Assembly: GCF_900187375.1 (NCBI RefSeq)
Contig: NZ_FYEW01000004.1
Span: forward strand, 1 to 64,000
DNA from: Hymenobacter gelipurpurascens
GTDB lineage: Bacteria; Bacteroidota; Bacteroidia; Cytophagales; Hymenobacteraceae
Reading direction: 5' to 3'
DNA length: 64,000 nucleotides
The notes beneath the pieces were generated by a model that was not told where the DNA came from, searched no databases, and saw only the letters and a list, made by a program, of their open reading frames with translations. Position 1 is the stretch's first letter; every line of letters starts with the position of its first letter. Positions 44,241-52,665 of this stretch are shown here, piece by piece. A program made the translations under genes and the position numbers.

Positions 44241-44261
44241 AATATCAACAGAGTTGATATT
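44241..44261. repeat. Hairpin near the mobilization genes, candidate oriT stem
   Basis: AATATCAAC (44241-44249) and GTTGATATT (44253-44261) are exact complements around a 3-base loop, about 60 bases upstream of the BtgA-like gene. A stem-loop beside direct repeats is the usual relaxase recognition layout; a nick site is not identified. Confidence 0.6.
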
Positions 44262-44319
44262 GCTTAATCCGGTAAGCTAAAATATTGATTGTCAATCTCT
44301 AAAAATTAAAGTTACTGGT

Positions 44320-44796
44320 ATGCACAACCAACCACAGAACACCCTGCCGCAGCCCAGAAATAGCTCCGCCGTCAAGCACCTTACCGTGAGTGGCCCGGCC
44401 CACCGCCTGGTGGGGGCAGAGGCGTCGCGGTTGGGCATTACCCGCACCGAGTACGCTGATGCGGCCATTCGCTACTTCGCGGAGCGAGGCCTGAACCCGG
44501 TGGAATCGCAGGCCCGGGAAGGCCAGCTCATCATGGCCGAGGTGAAGCGACTGGGCGACCGGGTATTCTCTTACCTGCAGGAGCAGGAGCGGGGGCTACT
44601 GCTGGAAATGCTGCGCTTTCAGCTGCGGCAGCAGGCAGTGCAGGAACAAACGCTACGCGTGGTAGAGAATTTACTGGCCCCGGAAGGAGGCGAGGCGTTG
44701 CATAAAATACAGCAGAAAAACCAGGCACGCATCGCCGAAGCTGTGGCAGCTGGGGCAGCTGCCTTGGATAGTAGGGCGCTTAAGAAAACGTGTTAA
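44320..44796 (+). CDS. BfmA/BtgA-like mobilization accessory protein
   Basis: 158 residues. The region VKHLTVSGPAHRLVGAEASR and LGITRTEYADAAIRYFAERG has the strand-helix-helix pattern of ribbon-helix-helix proteins and closely matches BfmA/BtgA-type mobilization proteins of Bacteroidetes. A long helical, Glu/Gln-rich C terminus follows. Such proteins bind oriT and help the relaxase. It starts after the 19-base repeats and hairpin and ends 15 bases before the relaxase gene, so both form one mobilization operon. Confidence 0.8.
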   Translation: MHNQPQNTLPQPRNSSAVKHLTVSGPAHRLVGAEASRLGITRTEYADAAIRYFAERGLNPVESQAREGQLIMAEVKRLGDRVFSYLQEQERGLLLEMLRFQLRQQAVQEQTLRVVENLLAPEGGEALHKIQQKNQARIAEAVAAGAAALDSRALKKTC

Positions 44797-44811
44797 ATCC
44801 GGGTTGATGCC

Positions 44812-45837
44812 ATGCACGCCAAGCTTATTAATCCTAAAACAAACGGCAAAAAAGCCTACAATAATCAGGGGAGTGCGGCCCAGGCGCTAAATTATCTGAC
44901 CCACGAGGCCCACCAAAACGGCCAAGAAGCGCGCTTCTTTGATGGCCAGCAGGACCGGCTGGACCGGGAGGCGGTGCTGGCTTCCCTGGACGGCAACGTC
45001 AAAGGACTGCGGGTAGGGGAGGCCAAGTTTCACTCCCTGGTGCTTTCTCCGAGCCCCGAGGAATTAGCGCACATCGGCGGGGGCGACGAAGCGAAGCTGC
45101 GTGCCTATGCCCGGGAGGTGATGGCCGCCTACGCCGCCGGCTTTCGTCTCAAAGACGGCAGGGCCGTGGGGAAAGATGACCTGGTGTGGGGAGCCATCAT
45201 CCACCACGAGCGCACCCACCGCGGCACCGACGCAGCCGTGCGGGCCGGGGAGGCCCGACCGGGGCAGGCGCGGCCCGGCCTGCAGGCCCACATCCACGTG
45301 ATCGTTTCGGCCCGGGATAGAGCGCAGCGCGTCACGCTGAACCCCGGCGGACGGATTAGCCGGTTCTGCCTGCGTGACTGGCAGGACGAGGCCCGGGTGC
45401 TATTCGAGCGCCAATTTCACTACCTAGGCCCAACTCCCAGCCGAAGAGCTGCCCCGGCCATCACCGAGCCCAACCCCAAGCGAAATTCCCGCATTGCCGA
45501 GCGCGTCGCGCAGCTAAACCGGCAGGCGGACCCAAGCCAGCGGCTGGATGAGGCGCGGGTGCAGCGCATTGCGCAGGGGCGGGGCTACGACCGCATTTTC
45601 TACGACCGGCTCCGCCGGCTGGAGGGGCGCGCCCGGCAGGGGCAGCCATTGGATAATGCCTACCACCTGCTAGCCACCGGACGCGAGGAGCCCGCCCGTG
45701 ACCAAACCGGCCACCAGGTGCGACAAGCCCTGCACAGCTTTCAGCAGGCCCTGCGCGCCACCAGCGGCCCCGACCATGTTGCCACCCAGGACATCGGCGA
45801 GCAGCGCGGGCACCGGCAATGGGAGCCTGAACTATAA
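44812..45837 (+). CDS. BtgB-like relaxase (mobilization protein)
   Basis: 341 residues. The N-terminal ~220 residues resemble the BtgB/DUF5712 group: MHAKLINPKTNGKKAYNNQG, AQALNYLTHEAH, and the metal-binding motif LQAHIHVIVSARD with the HxH pair near residue 163. VWGAIIHHERTHRG adds more histidines. The catalytic tyrosine is probably in the N-terminal part (Y16 or Y28). The C terminus is a basic, helical tail. It would nick oriT and lead the strand into the recipient. Followed 34 bases later by the coupling protein. Confidence 0.8.
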   Translation: MHAKLINPKTNGKKAYNNQGSAAQALNYLTHEAHQNGQEARFFDGQQDRLDREAVLASLDGNVKGLRVGEAKFHSLVLSPSPEELAHIGGGDEAKLRAYAREVMAAYAAGFRLKDGRAVGKDDLVWGAIIHHERTHRGTDAAVRAGEARPGQARPGLQAHIHVIVSARDRAQRVTLNPGGRISRFCLRDWQDEARVLFERQFHYLGPTPSRRAAPAITEPNPKRNSRIAERVAQLNRQADPSQRLDEARVQRIAQGRGYDRIFYDRLRRLEGRARQGQPLDNAYHLLATGREEPARDQTGHQVRQALHSFQQALRATSGPDHVATQDIGEQRGHRQWEPEL

Positions 45838-45871
45838 CCCCAATGAGCCAACCACTTCATTCCATTATCTC

Positions 45872-48019
45872 ATGAGCATGATGAGCGCTCCCCGGCAGCC
45901 GGCTACCCACCGCCTGACCGGCCTGTATCTGGCCTTAGGCCTACTGTTAGTATTGCTGGCTGCCGGCGAGTACTACCTGCTGTCCCATCCGGCATTCAAA
46001 GCCACTGCGGCGGATCCAAGCGTGCCCACGGCTGGCCTAGGAGCGTCCATCACCAGCCGCCTGCTGGCGGGGCTGGTGAGCTTCTACCAGCGCTATGGCC
46101 TGGCTGTGCGCGCAGCGGTGCTGGTAACCGGGCTATTGCTCGCGCTGCTACTCCAAGCGCCGCCCGCCCGGCCCGGCCAGCGCCGCTGGCAGCCCACGCA
46201 GCTGCAGCTGCGGCGCATTCAACTGGGGGCCGCCGGCGTAGGCCTGGTGGGTGGGGCATTGCTGCTGGCGCTGGCTTCGTTTTCCGCTGGCGTTATTGCC
46301 TGGCTGTACCCTAGCGCCGCCCTGCTCGTGCTGGGGGCGGGCATGGCGGCTGGTATTGCGCGGGCCCTGCACAAAACCGAGCGGTTCGGGCTGCGCACCG
46401 AGCGCCGGCAGCAGGTCTCCGAGCACGGCTTTAGTTTGGCCACCACGGACGGGGGCTGGATAAACATTCCTAACCCGTTTCGGGGCACACTGGTGCTCGG
46501 CGGGGCAGGGGCCGGCAAGTCGTACTCGATTGGGGAGCCCCTGATTGAGCAGTTCACCGAAAAGGGCTTTGCCGGGCTCATCTACGACTTTAAGTTTCCG
46601 GTGCTGGCCGAGGCCGCCCAGAAGGCGTTTGTACTGGCCGATGCGAAAGCCGCGGCGGTAGGGGAGGGGGGCAGGCCTGAAGTGCAGCTGCACATCATCA
46701 ACTTTAAAGATCTGGAGCGCAGCGAGCGAGTAAACCCGCTGCGGGCCGACAAGATGCCGGTGGTAGCTTATGCCAATGAGTACGCCCGCGCCATCATGGC
46801 CAACCTGAACCCGGAGAGCATCAAGAAGATGGACTTCTTCGACACCAGCGCCAACGCCTTCCTGACGGCCATCATCTGGTTTTACAAGAAAAACTTCCCC
46901 GTCTTCTGCACTTTGCCCCACGTGGTGAACACGGCCCTGCACCCGGACTTCACCCACGTGCTGAGCATGCTCGACACCGACCCCGAGTGTGGGGACATGG
47001 TACGCTCCATCACCACGGCCGTAAAGCAGCGGGCCGAAAAGCAGGTGGCCGGTGTCATTGCCTCCCTGCAGATTGTGCTCACGCGCATCAACTCGCCAGA
47101 AATTGCCTGGGTGCTCACACCCGACGAGGCAAGAGGGGAGGGGTTTTCGCTGGAGTTGAATGACCCGCAGGCACCCAAGGTGCTGGTGGTGGGCAACGAC
47201 CCCACGCTGAAGGAAACCTTCTCGCCGGTTATCAGCTGCATTGTGGCTGTGGCGCTGAAGTTGATGAACCAGCAGCACAAGCACCCGAGCTACGTGTTTC
47301 TCGACGAGGCCGCGACCATCTACGTGCCCAACCTGGAGGTGATACCGGCCACGGCCCGCAGCAACAAGGTGGCCATGATTTACATGACCCAGGATTTAAG
47401 TCAGATGATTGACGCCTACGGCCGCGACAAGATGCAAGTGATGGTGAGCAACCTCAACAATCAGTTTTTCGGCAAGGTCAACTCCCTGGAAACGGCCAAA
47501 TTCGTCTCGGAGCTGGTGGGCAAGGAAGACCGGGAAATGGTGTCGGCCAGCCGGGGCCGCAGTCAGAGCGGCGGCAGCCGGGGGGCGGGCAGTAACGCCA
47601 GCCAAAGCGTGAGCTGGCAGGAGCGCAGCCTAGTGCGCCTGCAGGACACCATTACGCTCGAAACCGGCGAGTTCATCGGCCAGACCGTGGAAACCGAGCA
47701 GCCCTTTTTCCAAGGCAAAGTGGAGCGCCAAGCGGCGCCCGGCTCGTACCCGCTACACCCGCTGGCCACCTTTGAGGGAGGACCCCTGCCGGCGCTGGCC
47801 GAGGCGCCGGCAGGGGAGGAGCGGGCGCAGGATTGGCTAAGTCAGTGGCGCGCAGCCCGCCAGGCCGGTATTACCCCCAGCACAGGCCCGGTAAACGCGC
47901 TTCAATCGGTGATTCAAGCCAATTTTGAGCTTATCCGCGAGGACGTGGCGGGCATTGTAGGGCAGTATGCCAACACCCTTAAGCCAGGGCAGATGCCTGA
48001 TAATGAGCCCATGCTGTAA
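45872..48019 (+). CDS. TraG/VirD4-type coupling protein
   Basis: About 715 residues from ATG 45872 (MSMMSAPRQPATHRLTG); an upstream ATG inside the relaxase gene would add a low-quality stretch. The N terminus has about four hydrophobic segments (to ~165). The ATPase domain has Walker A LGGAGAGKSYSIGEPL (~210) and Walker B SYVFLDEAATIYVPN (~473), with IPATARSNKVAMIYMTQDLS as the downstream sensor region. This inner-membrane ATPase links the relaxosome to the secretion channel. The C-terminal ~80 residues are acidic and variable. A compact mobilization unit: accessory protein, relaxase, coupling protein. Confidence 0.9.
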   Translation: MSMMSAPRQPATHRLTGLYLALGLLLVLLAAGEYYLLSHPAFKATAADPSVPTAGLGASITSRLLAGLVSFYQRYGLAVRAAVLVTGLLLALLLQAPPARPGQRRWQPTQLQLRRIQLGAAGVGLVGGALLLALASFSAGVIAWLYPSAALLVLGAGMAAGIARALHKTERFGLRTERRQQVSEHGFSLATTDGGWINIPNPFRGTLVLGGAGAGKSYSIGEPLIEQFTEKGFAGLIYDFKFPVLAEAAQKAFVLADAKAAAVGEGGRPEVQLHIINFKDLERSERVNPLRADKMPVVAYANEYARAIMANLNPESIKKMDFFDTSANAFLTAIIWFYKKNFPVFCTLPHVVNTALHPDFTHVLSMLDTDPECGDMVRSITTAVKQRAEKQVAGVIASLQIVLTRINSPEIAWVLTPDEARGEGFSLELNDPQAPKVLVVGNDPTLKETFSPVISCIVAVALKLMNQQHKHPSYVFLDEAATIYVPNLEVIPATARSNKVAMIYMTQDLSQMIDAYGRDKMQVMVSNLNNQFFGKVNSLETAKFVSELVGKEDREMVSASRGRSQSGGSRGAGSNASQSVSWQERSLVRLQDTITLETGEFIGQTVETEQPFFQGKVERQAAPGSYPLHPLATFEGGPLPALAEAPAGEERAQDWLSQWRAARQAGITPSTGPVNALQSVIQANFELIREDVAGIVGQYANTLKPGQMPDNEPML

Positions 48020-48453
48020 AGGGCACCGGGGCACCATAATGTCAGGTTTTTTAATTAATTTTTACTCTCATTCTGCTTTTACGTACTGTACCTTATGAAC
48101 ATTTAAGGTTGTTACTATCAGTAGTTTGGTCCCCGCGAACAAACTCATGAGCAGCGGCGGTATACCATAAACCAGTCGCTGGGCATCACCCGCAGCCAGG
48201 GCCGCTTACCAGGAGCCCGAATGGTTGGCCGAGCTGCACGCGCAGTACATCGCCGGCTATATTGACTTGCCCACCGTGGGTGCCCCCACGATGGGCACCT
48301 GCGCCAGTTGAAGGTCCACGACTTCAAGCACACCCTATCGCACGTGGCCTAACTCGGCTCCTTCTCAGGTCTTTATTTGCATTAGCCCGGCTTCGGTCGG
48401 GCTAATTTTTTGGCCCCTGCTAACGAGAATCACCGCTCTTGTATTTACCCGCG
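48020..48453. other. Noncoding gap with a decayed open frame and a terminator
   Basis: About 430 bases. Between 48150 and 48345 + strand frames give PEWLAELHAQYIAGYIDLP and, after a shift, LRQLKVHDFKHTLSHVA before a stop; this looks like a broken gene that I cannot identify. The rho-independent terminator at 48381-48411 follows. Confidence 0.5.
48381..48411 (+). terminator. Rho-independent terminator
   Basis: ATTAGCCCG (48381-48389) pairs with CGGGCTAAT (48398-48406) around an 8-base loop and is followed by a T-run. It ends the + strand mobilization region and follows the unidentified relic. Confidence 0.9.
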
Positions 48454-48829
48454 ATGGATAATTTTACGGCCCCCCCACGGCGTCTTTTACAACAAGCTCG
48501 GCATCTCCGCCGCGTAGGAGCTCGAGCAGGGCACCAAGGATGCGTCGCTGCGCCGCCTGCAAGAGATAGCCGCCGGCTATGGTCCCCAAGGCGACACTTT
48601 TAACGCCCAGCGGCTGCGGGCTGGGCATCACCATCTATTTCAGGATACGTTCGAGTGGGCTGGGCAAACCCGCCGGGAGGCCGGCTTTCAAGGCGTCAAA
48701 GCGGCCGACCTACCGGGTCCCACCGCCGTGCCGATGCACTTTGCTCCCTTCGAGCGTATTGATCAGGGGTTAAATGCGCTGGGCGAGCAGCTTAAGCTGG
48801 AAAATAGCCGTCCGGGAAAACCAACCTAA
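48454..48829 (+). pseudogene. Fic-family protein, 5' fragment with stop and frameshift
   Basis: One frame reads GVFYNKLGISAA, an amber stop (48515-48517), then ELEQGTKDASLRRLQEIAAG, DTFNAQRLRAGHHHLFQDTF, EWAGQTRR and MHFAPFERIDQGLNALGEQL, ending at TAA 48827. This is the order of the N-terminal half of Fic proteins (NKLGI...L......R..EL, then FN..HL...H..LFQD.YEWAGQ.R). The start MDNFTAPP needs a one-base shift in a C-run near 48475. The catalytic HxFxxGNGR motif is missing, because the gene stops before it. Fic proteins AMPylate targets and are frequent plasmid cargo (toxin-like). Confidence 0.75.
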
Positions 48830-48877
48830 TAACGTGTAGTTCACAAATGACCGGAGCCAACTGCTACCTTGCCAATG

Positions 48878-49075
48878 ATGAAGGACGATGAACTCCAGTT
48901 TATGCAGGAGCAACTTGAGGCTACCGAATTGCTGTTTTGCGCCACCTGCCAGCAGGAAACCCTACACGCCCATGTGGAAGTGCTGGAGCGCTATGCACTA
49001 GCCACGGAGTTCCTTATGGAATGCACTGCTTGTGACACCCGTCGTATGTGGATGTCGCTGGAAATGCCGGATTAA
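48878..49075 (+). CDS. Small double-CxxC protein
   Basis: About 65 residues; starts at ATG 48875 or 48878 (MKDDELQFM) or TTG 48869 are all possible. Two CxxC pairs (LFCATCQQET and MECTACDTRR), 24 residues apart, look like a zinc ribbon. The rest is acidic. Small zinc-ribbon proteins of this type are common and mostly uncharacterised in Bacteroidota. It lies 46 bases after the Fic relic and just before the convergent redox operon. Confidence 0.55.
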   Translation: MKDDELQFMQEQLEATELLFCATCQQETLHAHVEVLERYALATEFLMECTACDTRRMWMSLEMPD

Positions 49076-49155
49076 CATCAAGTCCTACTCACACAATGCC
49101 AGCATTATGCATTTGGGGTTTTACTCGCAGCCGGACCCAGTCTACTCCGAACCGC

Positions 49156-50181
49156 TTAGCGGCGGGTAGCCAACTCGGGCAGTAAACGGTTGATGACGCT
49201 GTAGTTGAGACCGGTCCAGAACTCGGACCGCACCGAGTCGATGAATGTAGCCTCATCTGCTTCAACAGCCTGGTAGTCATCAGTGGCGAGGTAGTCCTCC
49301 ACGTCGTTGACGCTGGCGAAAGAGAGCACCGAAACCGCATCGATGGGATTTCCCTCCGGGTCGGGCTGCTGGGTTGAGCCGATGTTGTGCAGCTGGGCGT
49401 AGCGGCGCACGTAGGTGTGGGTGGCCGGCTGGGCCATCACCAACGCGGCGTGTGTAACAAGCAGGCGCTGCTGGAATTCTTCCCGGCTCAGCTCAGGCCG
49501 ACGGTAGTGAATTTTGACCAAGCTCAGCGGGTCGCGATGCTGGGGGCTGGGCAGCAGGATGTACTCGCGGGCAATCTCGCGGGTCACCAGGCGGAACACA
49601 GTTTGCTCGTCGGCGATGATGCGCTTATCGTACTGCGGCTGCTTAAGCACCTTCTGGATGTCGGCCTCAGCGGCGTAGGCGATGTAGGCGAAGCCGTCGA
49701 AGCGTGGGCGCTGGTAGGCCGGCACCTGGGCGTAGGGGTCACGCACCAGCTTTTTGTCTTCCGTAATCATGGCCTGGTAGGGCGGGCGGAAGTATGATGA
49801 CGGGCCGCCCGCGAAGCGGTGCACCTGGTCGTAGCGCAGCACGGGCTCGTTGTCGGTGCCGGGTTCCTCGTAAGCAAACTTGGGGCCGTGCACTTTGCGC
49901 CAATATTCGTCCCAGTGCTCATAGGCCAGGTTTGGATTCGCTTCGAGGGCAATTTCAGCCGGCTCAGCGTCGGGGTTTTCGATGCCCTCACCGTGGCGGC
50001 CCTTGGTCGAGCCGGGGTCCATAGTGCGCGCGGCGCGCGGGGTGTTGTCGGCGCGCGTCAGGAAGGTGGGCGTGACGATGAGCGGTGCGTCGGTGGTACG
50101 GTACTCGGTGCGCACGGGCGGACGGTGGCGGTTATCGGTCAGCTCGTTGTCAGTAGCGGTGCTGGGATGTAGCGAAGGCAT
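49156..50181 (-). CDS. EthD-domain protein (dimeric alpha/beta-barrel)
   Basis: About 341 residues from ATG 50181 (MPSLHPSTATDNEL). After an unstructured ~75-residue N terminus, EHWDEYWRKVHGPKFAYEEP is the EthD signature (W.KVHGP). A second module starts near SLVKIHYRRPELSREEFQQR, which resembles another ferredoxin-like EthD half. Members form dimeric alpha/beta barrels and act on aromatic or ether substrates; the reaction here is unknown. It is the last gene of a same-strand redox operon with two luciferase-like oxidoreductases. Confidence 0.7.
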   Translation of the reverse strand: MPSLHPSTATDNELTDNRHRPPVRTEYRTTDAPLIVTPTFLTRADNTPRAARTMDPGSTKGRHGEGIENPDAEPAEIALEANPNLAYEHWDEYWRKVHGPKFAYEEPGTDNEPVLRYDQVHRFAGGPSSYFRPPYQAMITEDKKLVRDPYAQVPAYQRPRFDGFAYIAYAAEADIQKVLKQPQYDKRIIADEQTVFRLVTREIAREYILLPSPQHRDPLSLVKIHYRRPELSREEFQQRLLVTHAALVMAQPATHTYVRRYAQLHNIGSTQQPDPEGNPIDAVSVLSFASVNDVEDYLATDDYQAVEADEATFIDSVRSEFWTGLNYSVINRLLPELATRR

Positions 50182-50331
50182 AGGCAGGAAGGAAAAGAAA
50201 AAGCGGGCATCCGGATGGCCACCCACTTCCTTACGGTGATAATCAGAAAACGGCCCTACGGAAGGAGCCAGTCTGGGCGCATTTCGGAAGTAAGGTTGAG
50301 CAGCCTGTTAGGGGCTACTTGCCTTTTGGCG

Positions 50332-51381
50332 TTACCTGTTTTCGTTAATCTCCTGCATAATTTCTGCAAACAACCGGGTGGATTTGAGCCGGTCTTCCAG
50401 GGCATACATGCTGGACGCAGTGATGAGCTCATTGGCCTGGGTTTCGGCCAGAAAGCCTTGCAGCTGCTGTTTGACGGCTTGTTTGCTGCCGACAAACGAA
50501 TACCTGAGCATCTGGTAGACGGATGGGTGCTGCCACAGGTCTTGCAGCTCTTCGGTCATGGCAGTCGGCGGCTGCAGGGGCTCTCTCGTTTGCCCGGTCA
50601 GCATGCCGACAAACATCCGGATGACGCTTGTGAACTGTCGTTGCGCTTCTTCGTCGGTGTCGGCCACGTAGGCGTTGAGGGCCACGATGGCGTAAGGCTG
50701 GCTCAGCGCCGCCGAAGGCTGAAACTCGTCGCGGTAAATCTGCAGCGCTTGGTGTAAGTACGTGGCGGCAAAGTGGCTGGCAAACGCGTAGGGCAGGCCC
50801 AGCTTGGCCGCCAGGTGGGCGCTGTCGGTGCTGGAACCCAAGATGTACAGCGGTACCTCGGTGCCCTCGGCAATCGGGGCCCGCACGGCAGCCTGCTTGT
50901 TGGCCGGGGAGAAGTAGGTCTGAATCTTACCGATTTCCTGCGGAAAGGCCTGGGCGGCCAGCATGAAATCGGACCGGATGGCCTTTGCGGTCGGCGAGTC
51001 GGTACCCGCCGCCCGGCCCACCCCCAAATCAATGCGGCCCGGATAGAGCTGTGCCAAGGTGCCGAACTGCTCGGCCACTAGCAGGGGCGAGTGGTTGGGA
51101 AGCATGATGCCGCCGGAGCCCACCCGGATGGTCGTCGTGTTTTCCGCCACGTACCCGATGAGCAAGGGAGGCGCGTTGCTGCCGATGTTATCAGAGTTGT
51201 GGTGTTCGGCCAGCCAGTAGCGGGTATAGTGAGCTGCTTCGGCGGCCTGAGCCAGCGCCAACGAATTGTTCAGCGTCTGCTTCACCGTATCGCCTTGCGA
51301 GACGATGGCCAGGTCTAAGATGGAATACGCGACCGGTGGCTTTTCCGGGCGGTGGGACTCGTTCACAGGAGTAGGCATACG
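50332..51381 (-). CDS. LLM-class flavin-dependent oxidoreductase, MsnO8-like
   Basis: About 349 residues from ATG 51381 (MPTPVNESHRPEKPP). A bacterial luciferase-like TIM barrel: SILDLAIVSQGDTVKQTL at the start, YTRYWLAEHHN (the AEHHN motif of flavin-dependent alkanal-type enzymes), IRVGSGGIMLPNHSPLLVAE and YPGRIDLGVGRAAGTD. These are hallmarks of the MsnO8 subgroup. It uses FMN reduced by a partner reductase to oxidise a substrate. It sits between another luciferase-like enzyme and the EthD protein, in one operon. Confidence 0.85.
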   Translation of the reverse strand, partial: RMPTPVNESHRPEKPPVAYSILDLAIVSQGDTVKQTLNNSLALAQAAEAAHYTRYWLAEHHNSDNIGSNAPPLLIGYVAENTTTIRVGSGGIMLPNHSPLLVAEQFGTLAQLYPGRIDLGVGRAAGTDSPTAKAIRSDFMLAAQAFPQEIGKIQTYFSPANKQAAVRAPIAEGTEVPLYILGSSTDSAHLAAKLGLPYAFASHFAATYLHQALQIYRDEFQPSAALSQPYAIVALNAYVADTDEEAQRQFTSVIRMFVGMLTGQTREPLQPPTAMTEELQDLWQHPSVYQMLRYSFVGSKQAVKQQLQGFLAETQANELITASSMYALEDRLKSTRLFAEIMQEINENR

Positions 51382-51452
51382 TTCTTTGGATAAGGGGCCG
51401 CTGGTAGCAGCAGGCCCCACGGTTGACTAGCAGGAGCAGAAGAGGGCGCTGC

Positions 51453-52580
51453 TCAAATGGTTCGAAACGCTGGTTTTGGCAGGCCAAGATTTCCCCGCAG
51501 GGTTTCCGCTTCGTATTCTCGGTGGAAGAGACCACGTTCCTGTAAAATGGGAACTACCAGCTCGATGAAGTCCCGTAGCCCGTGGGGATGGTCTTGCCGA
51601 ACCATGAACATATCGATGGCCCCGGCTTCATACCACCGCTGTATTTCCGTGGCAACTCGTTCGGCTGAGCCCATAAACAGCGGAACAGGGGTGGGCGAGT
51701 ACGGGCCCAGCGCGCGGATTTCCTGGTACTTCTGGTAGGCCTCGGCATCGGTGCGGCCCACAATGGGGTTTTGCGACACCGAACGCACAAAGTGTTCCGG
51801 CTGCCGGCCTTTTTCAAGCAGCTTCGCGGTCAGCGCATTCGCCAACAATAGCGTTTCCTCGAAGGTGCTGCCGGCCATGAAGACGCCGTCGGTATAGGAC
51901 GCGGCCAGGTCCACGAAGGTCGGGGAGCTGCCAGCCATGTACAGCACCGGCCGGCCCTGCACCGAGCGGCTCAGGTTCAGCGGGCCATCCACCGAGAAGT
52001 ACTGGCCCCGGAAGTTGACGGGGTGCATCTGGCGCGGGTTCAGGAACACGCCGCTCTCTTTATTTCGGGGAAAGGCGTCGTCCTCATACGTGTCCCAGAG
52101 GCCCAGCAGAATTTCCAGAAACTCCTCATGCATGGGGTACTGGTCGGCTTTGCCCAAGTGGCCCCGGCTGAAGTTTACCATCCCGCCCGGATTGGAAGTG
52201 ATGGCATTTAGCGAGGCCCGGCCCTTGCTGAGCTTGTCCAGCGACAAGACCTGCCGGGCCAGGTTGTAGGGGTCGGTGTAGGACGTCGAAGCCGTCAGGG
52301 AAAGGCCGATGTGCTCCGTTTTCATGGCCAGGGCCGACATGAGCGTCCCCCCCTCGAACATGCTCAGGTAGTAGGGAATGTTGCCGGACCCGACGTGGCT
52401 GACATCATACAAAAACAGGGTTTCGAATTTGGCCTGCTCCGCCAGCTGCGCCTGTTGAATGAAAAAATCGATGTTTTCGCCGGCGTCAGCAGGCATGGCG
52501 GGGTGGCGCCAGGAGGAAAAATTCCACCCCGGCCCGTCAATAACGGCTGCCAGCTTTAACGTTTTTATGTTGTTCATCAC
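51453..52580 (-). CDS. LLM-class flavin-dependent monooxygenase, NtaA/DszA-like
   Basis: 375 residues. DGPGWNFSSWRHPAMPADAG (the W.W.H.P..P.....D motif), HIGLSLTASTSYTDPYNLAR and LNAITSNPGGMVNFSRGHLG (the W/LN.VTS element) identify the NtaA/SnaA/DszA subgroup, FMN-dependent two-component monooxygenases acting on chelators, dibenzothiophene sulfone and related compounds. Members are usually 430-450 residues; this one is shorter in the C-terminal half. It needs an FMN reductase, which is not visible here. Start MMNNIKTLKL, with two alternative ATGs. Same operon as the flanking redox genes. Confidence 0.85.
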   Translation of the reverse strand: MMNNIKTLKLAAVIDGPGWNFSSWRHPAMPADAGENIDFFIQQAQLAEQAKFETLFLYDVSHVGSGNIPYYLSMFEGGTLMSALAMKTEHIGLSLTASTSYTDPYNLARQVLSLDKLSKGRASLNAITSNPGGMVNFSRGHLGKADQYPMHEEFLEILLGLWDTYEDDAFPRNKESGVFLNPRQMHPVNFRGQYFSVDGPLNLSRSVQGRPVLYMAGSSPTFVDLAASYTDGVFMAGSTFEETLLLANALTAKLLEKGRQPEHFVRSVSQNPIVGRTDAEAYQKYQEIRALGPYSPTPVPLFMGSAERVATEIQRWYEAGAIDMFMVRQDHPHGLRDFIELVVPILQERGLFHREYEAETLRGNLGLPKPAFRTI

Positions 52581-52665
52581 GTGGATTATGAGTGGGTGCT
52601 TTTGCCCTGGCAGAACCTTCTCCGTGGGCGTAGGTCCTGGCCGATACTATCCAGCACCTGCATGT

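Larger units (their letters stand above)
43514..44319. other. AT-rich intergenic region between parA and the mobilization genes (candidate origin/oriT)
   Basis: About 800 bases, very AT-rich from 43560 to 43970, then moderate. It contains a 48-base tandem repeat (43677-43790), several partial palindromes of the type TTATTTC..GAAATAA, a 19-base triple repeat (44137-44193) and a hairpin (44241-44261). Divergent par and mob genes flank it. This is the layout expected of a replication/partition origin joined to an oriT, but no function is proven. Confidence 0.6.

Noticed and set aside
46148..47284. 378-codon minus-strand open frame
   Set aside because: Antisense shadow of the coupling protein gene; long antisense frames are expected in GC-rich genes, and the composition is Gly/Val/His-rich without motifs.
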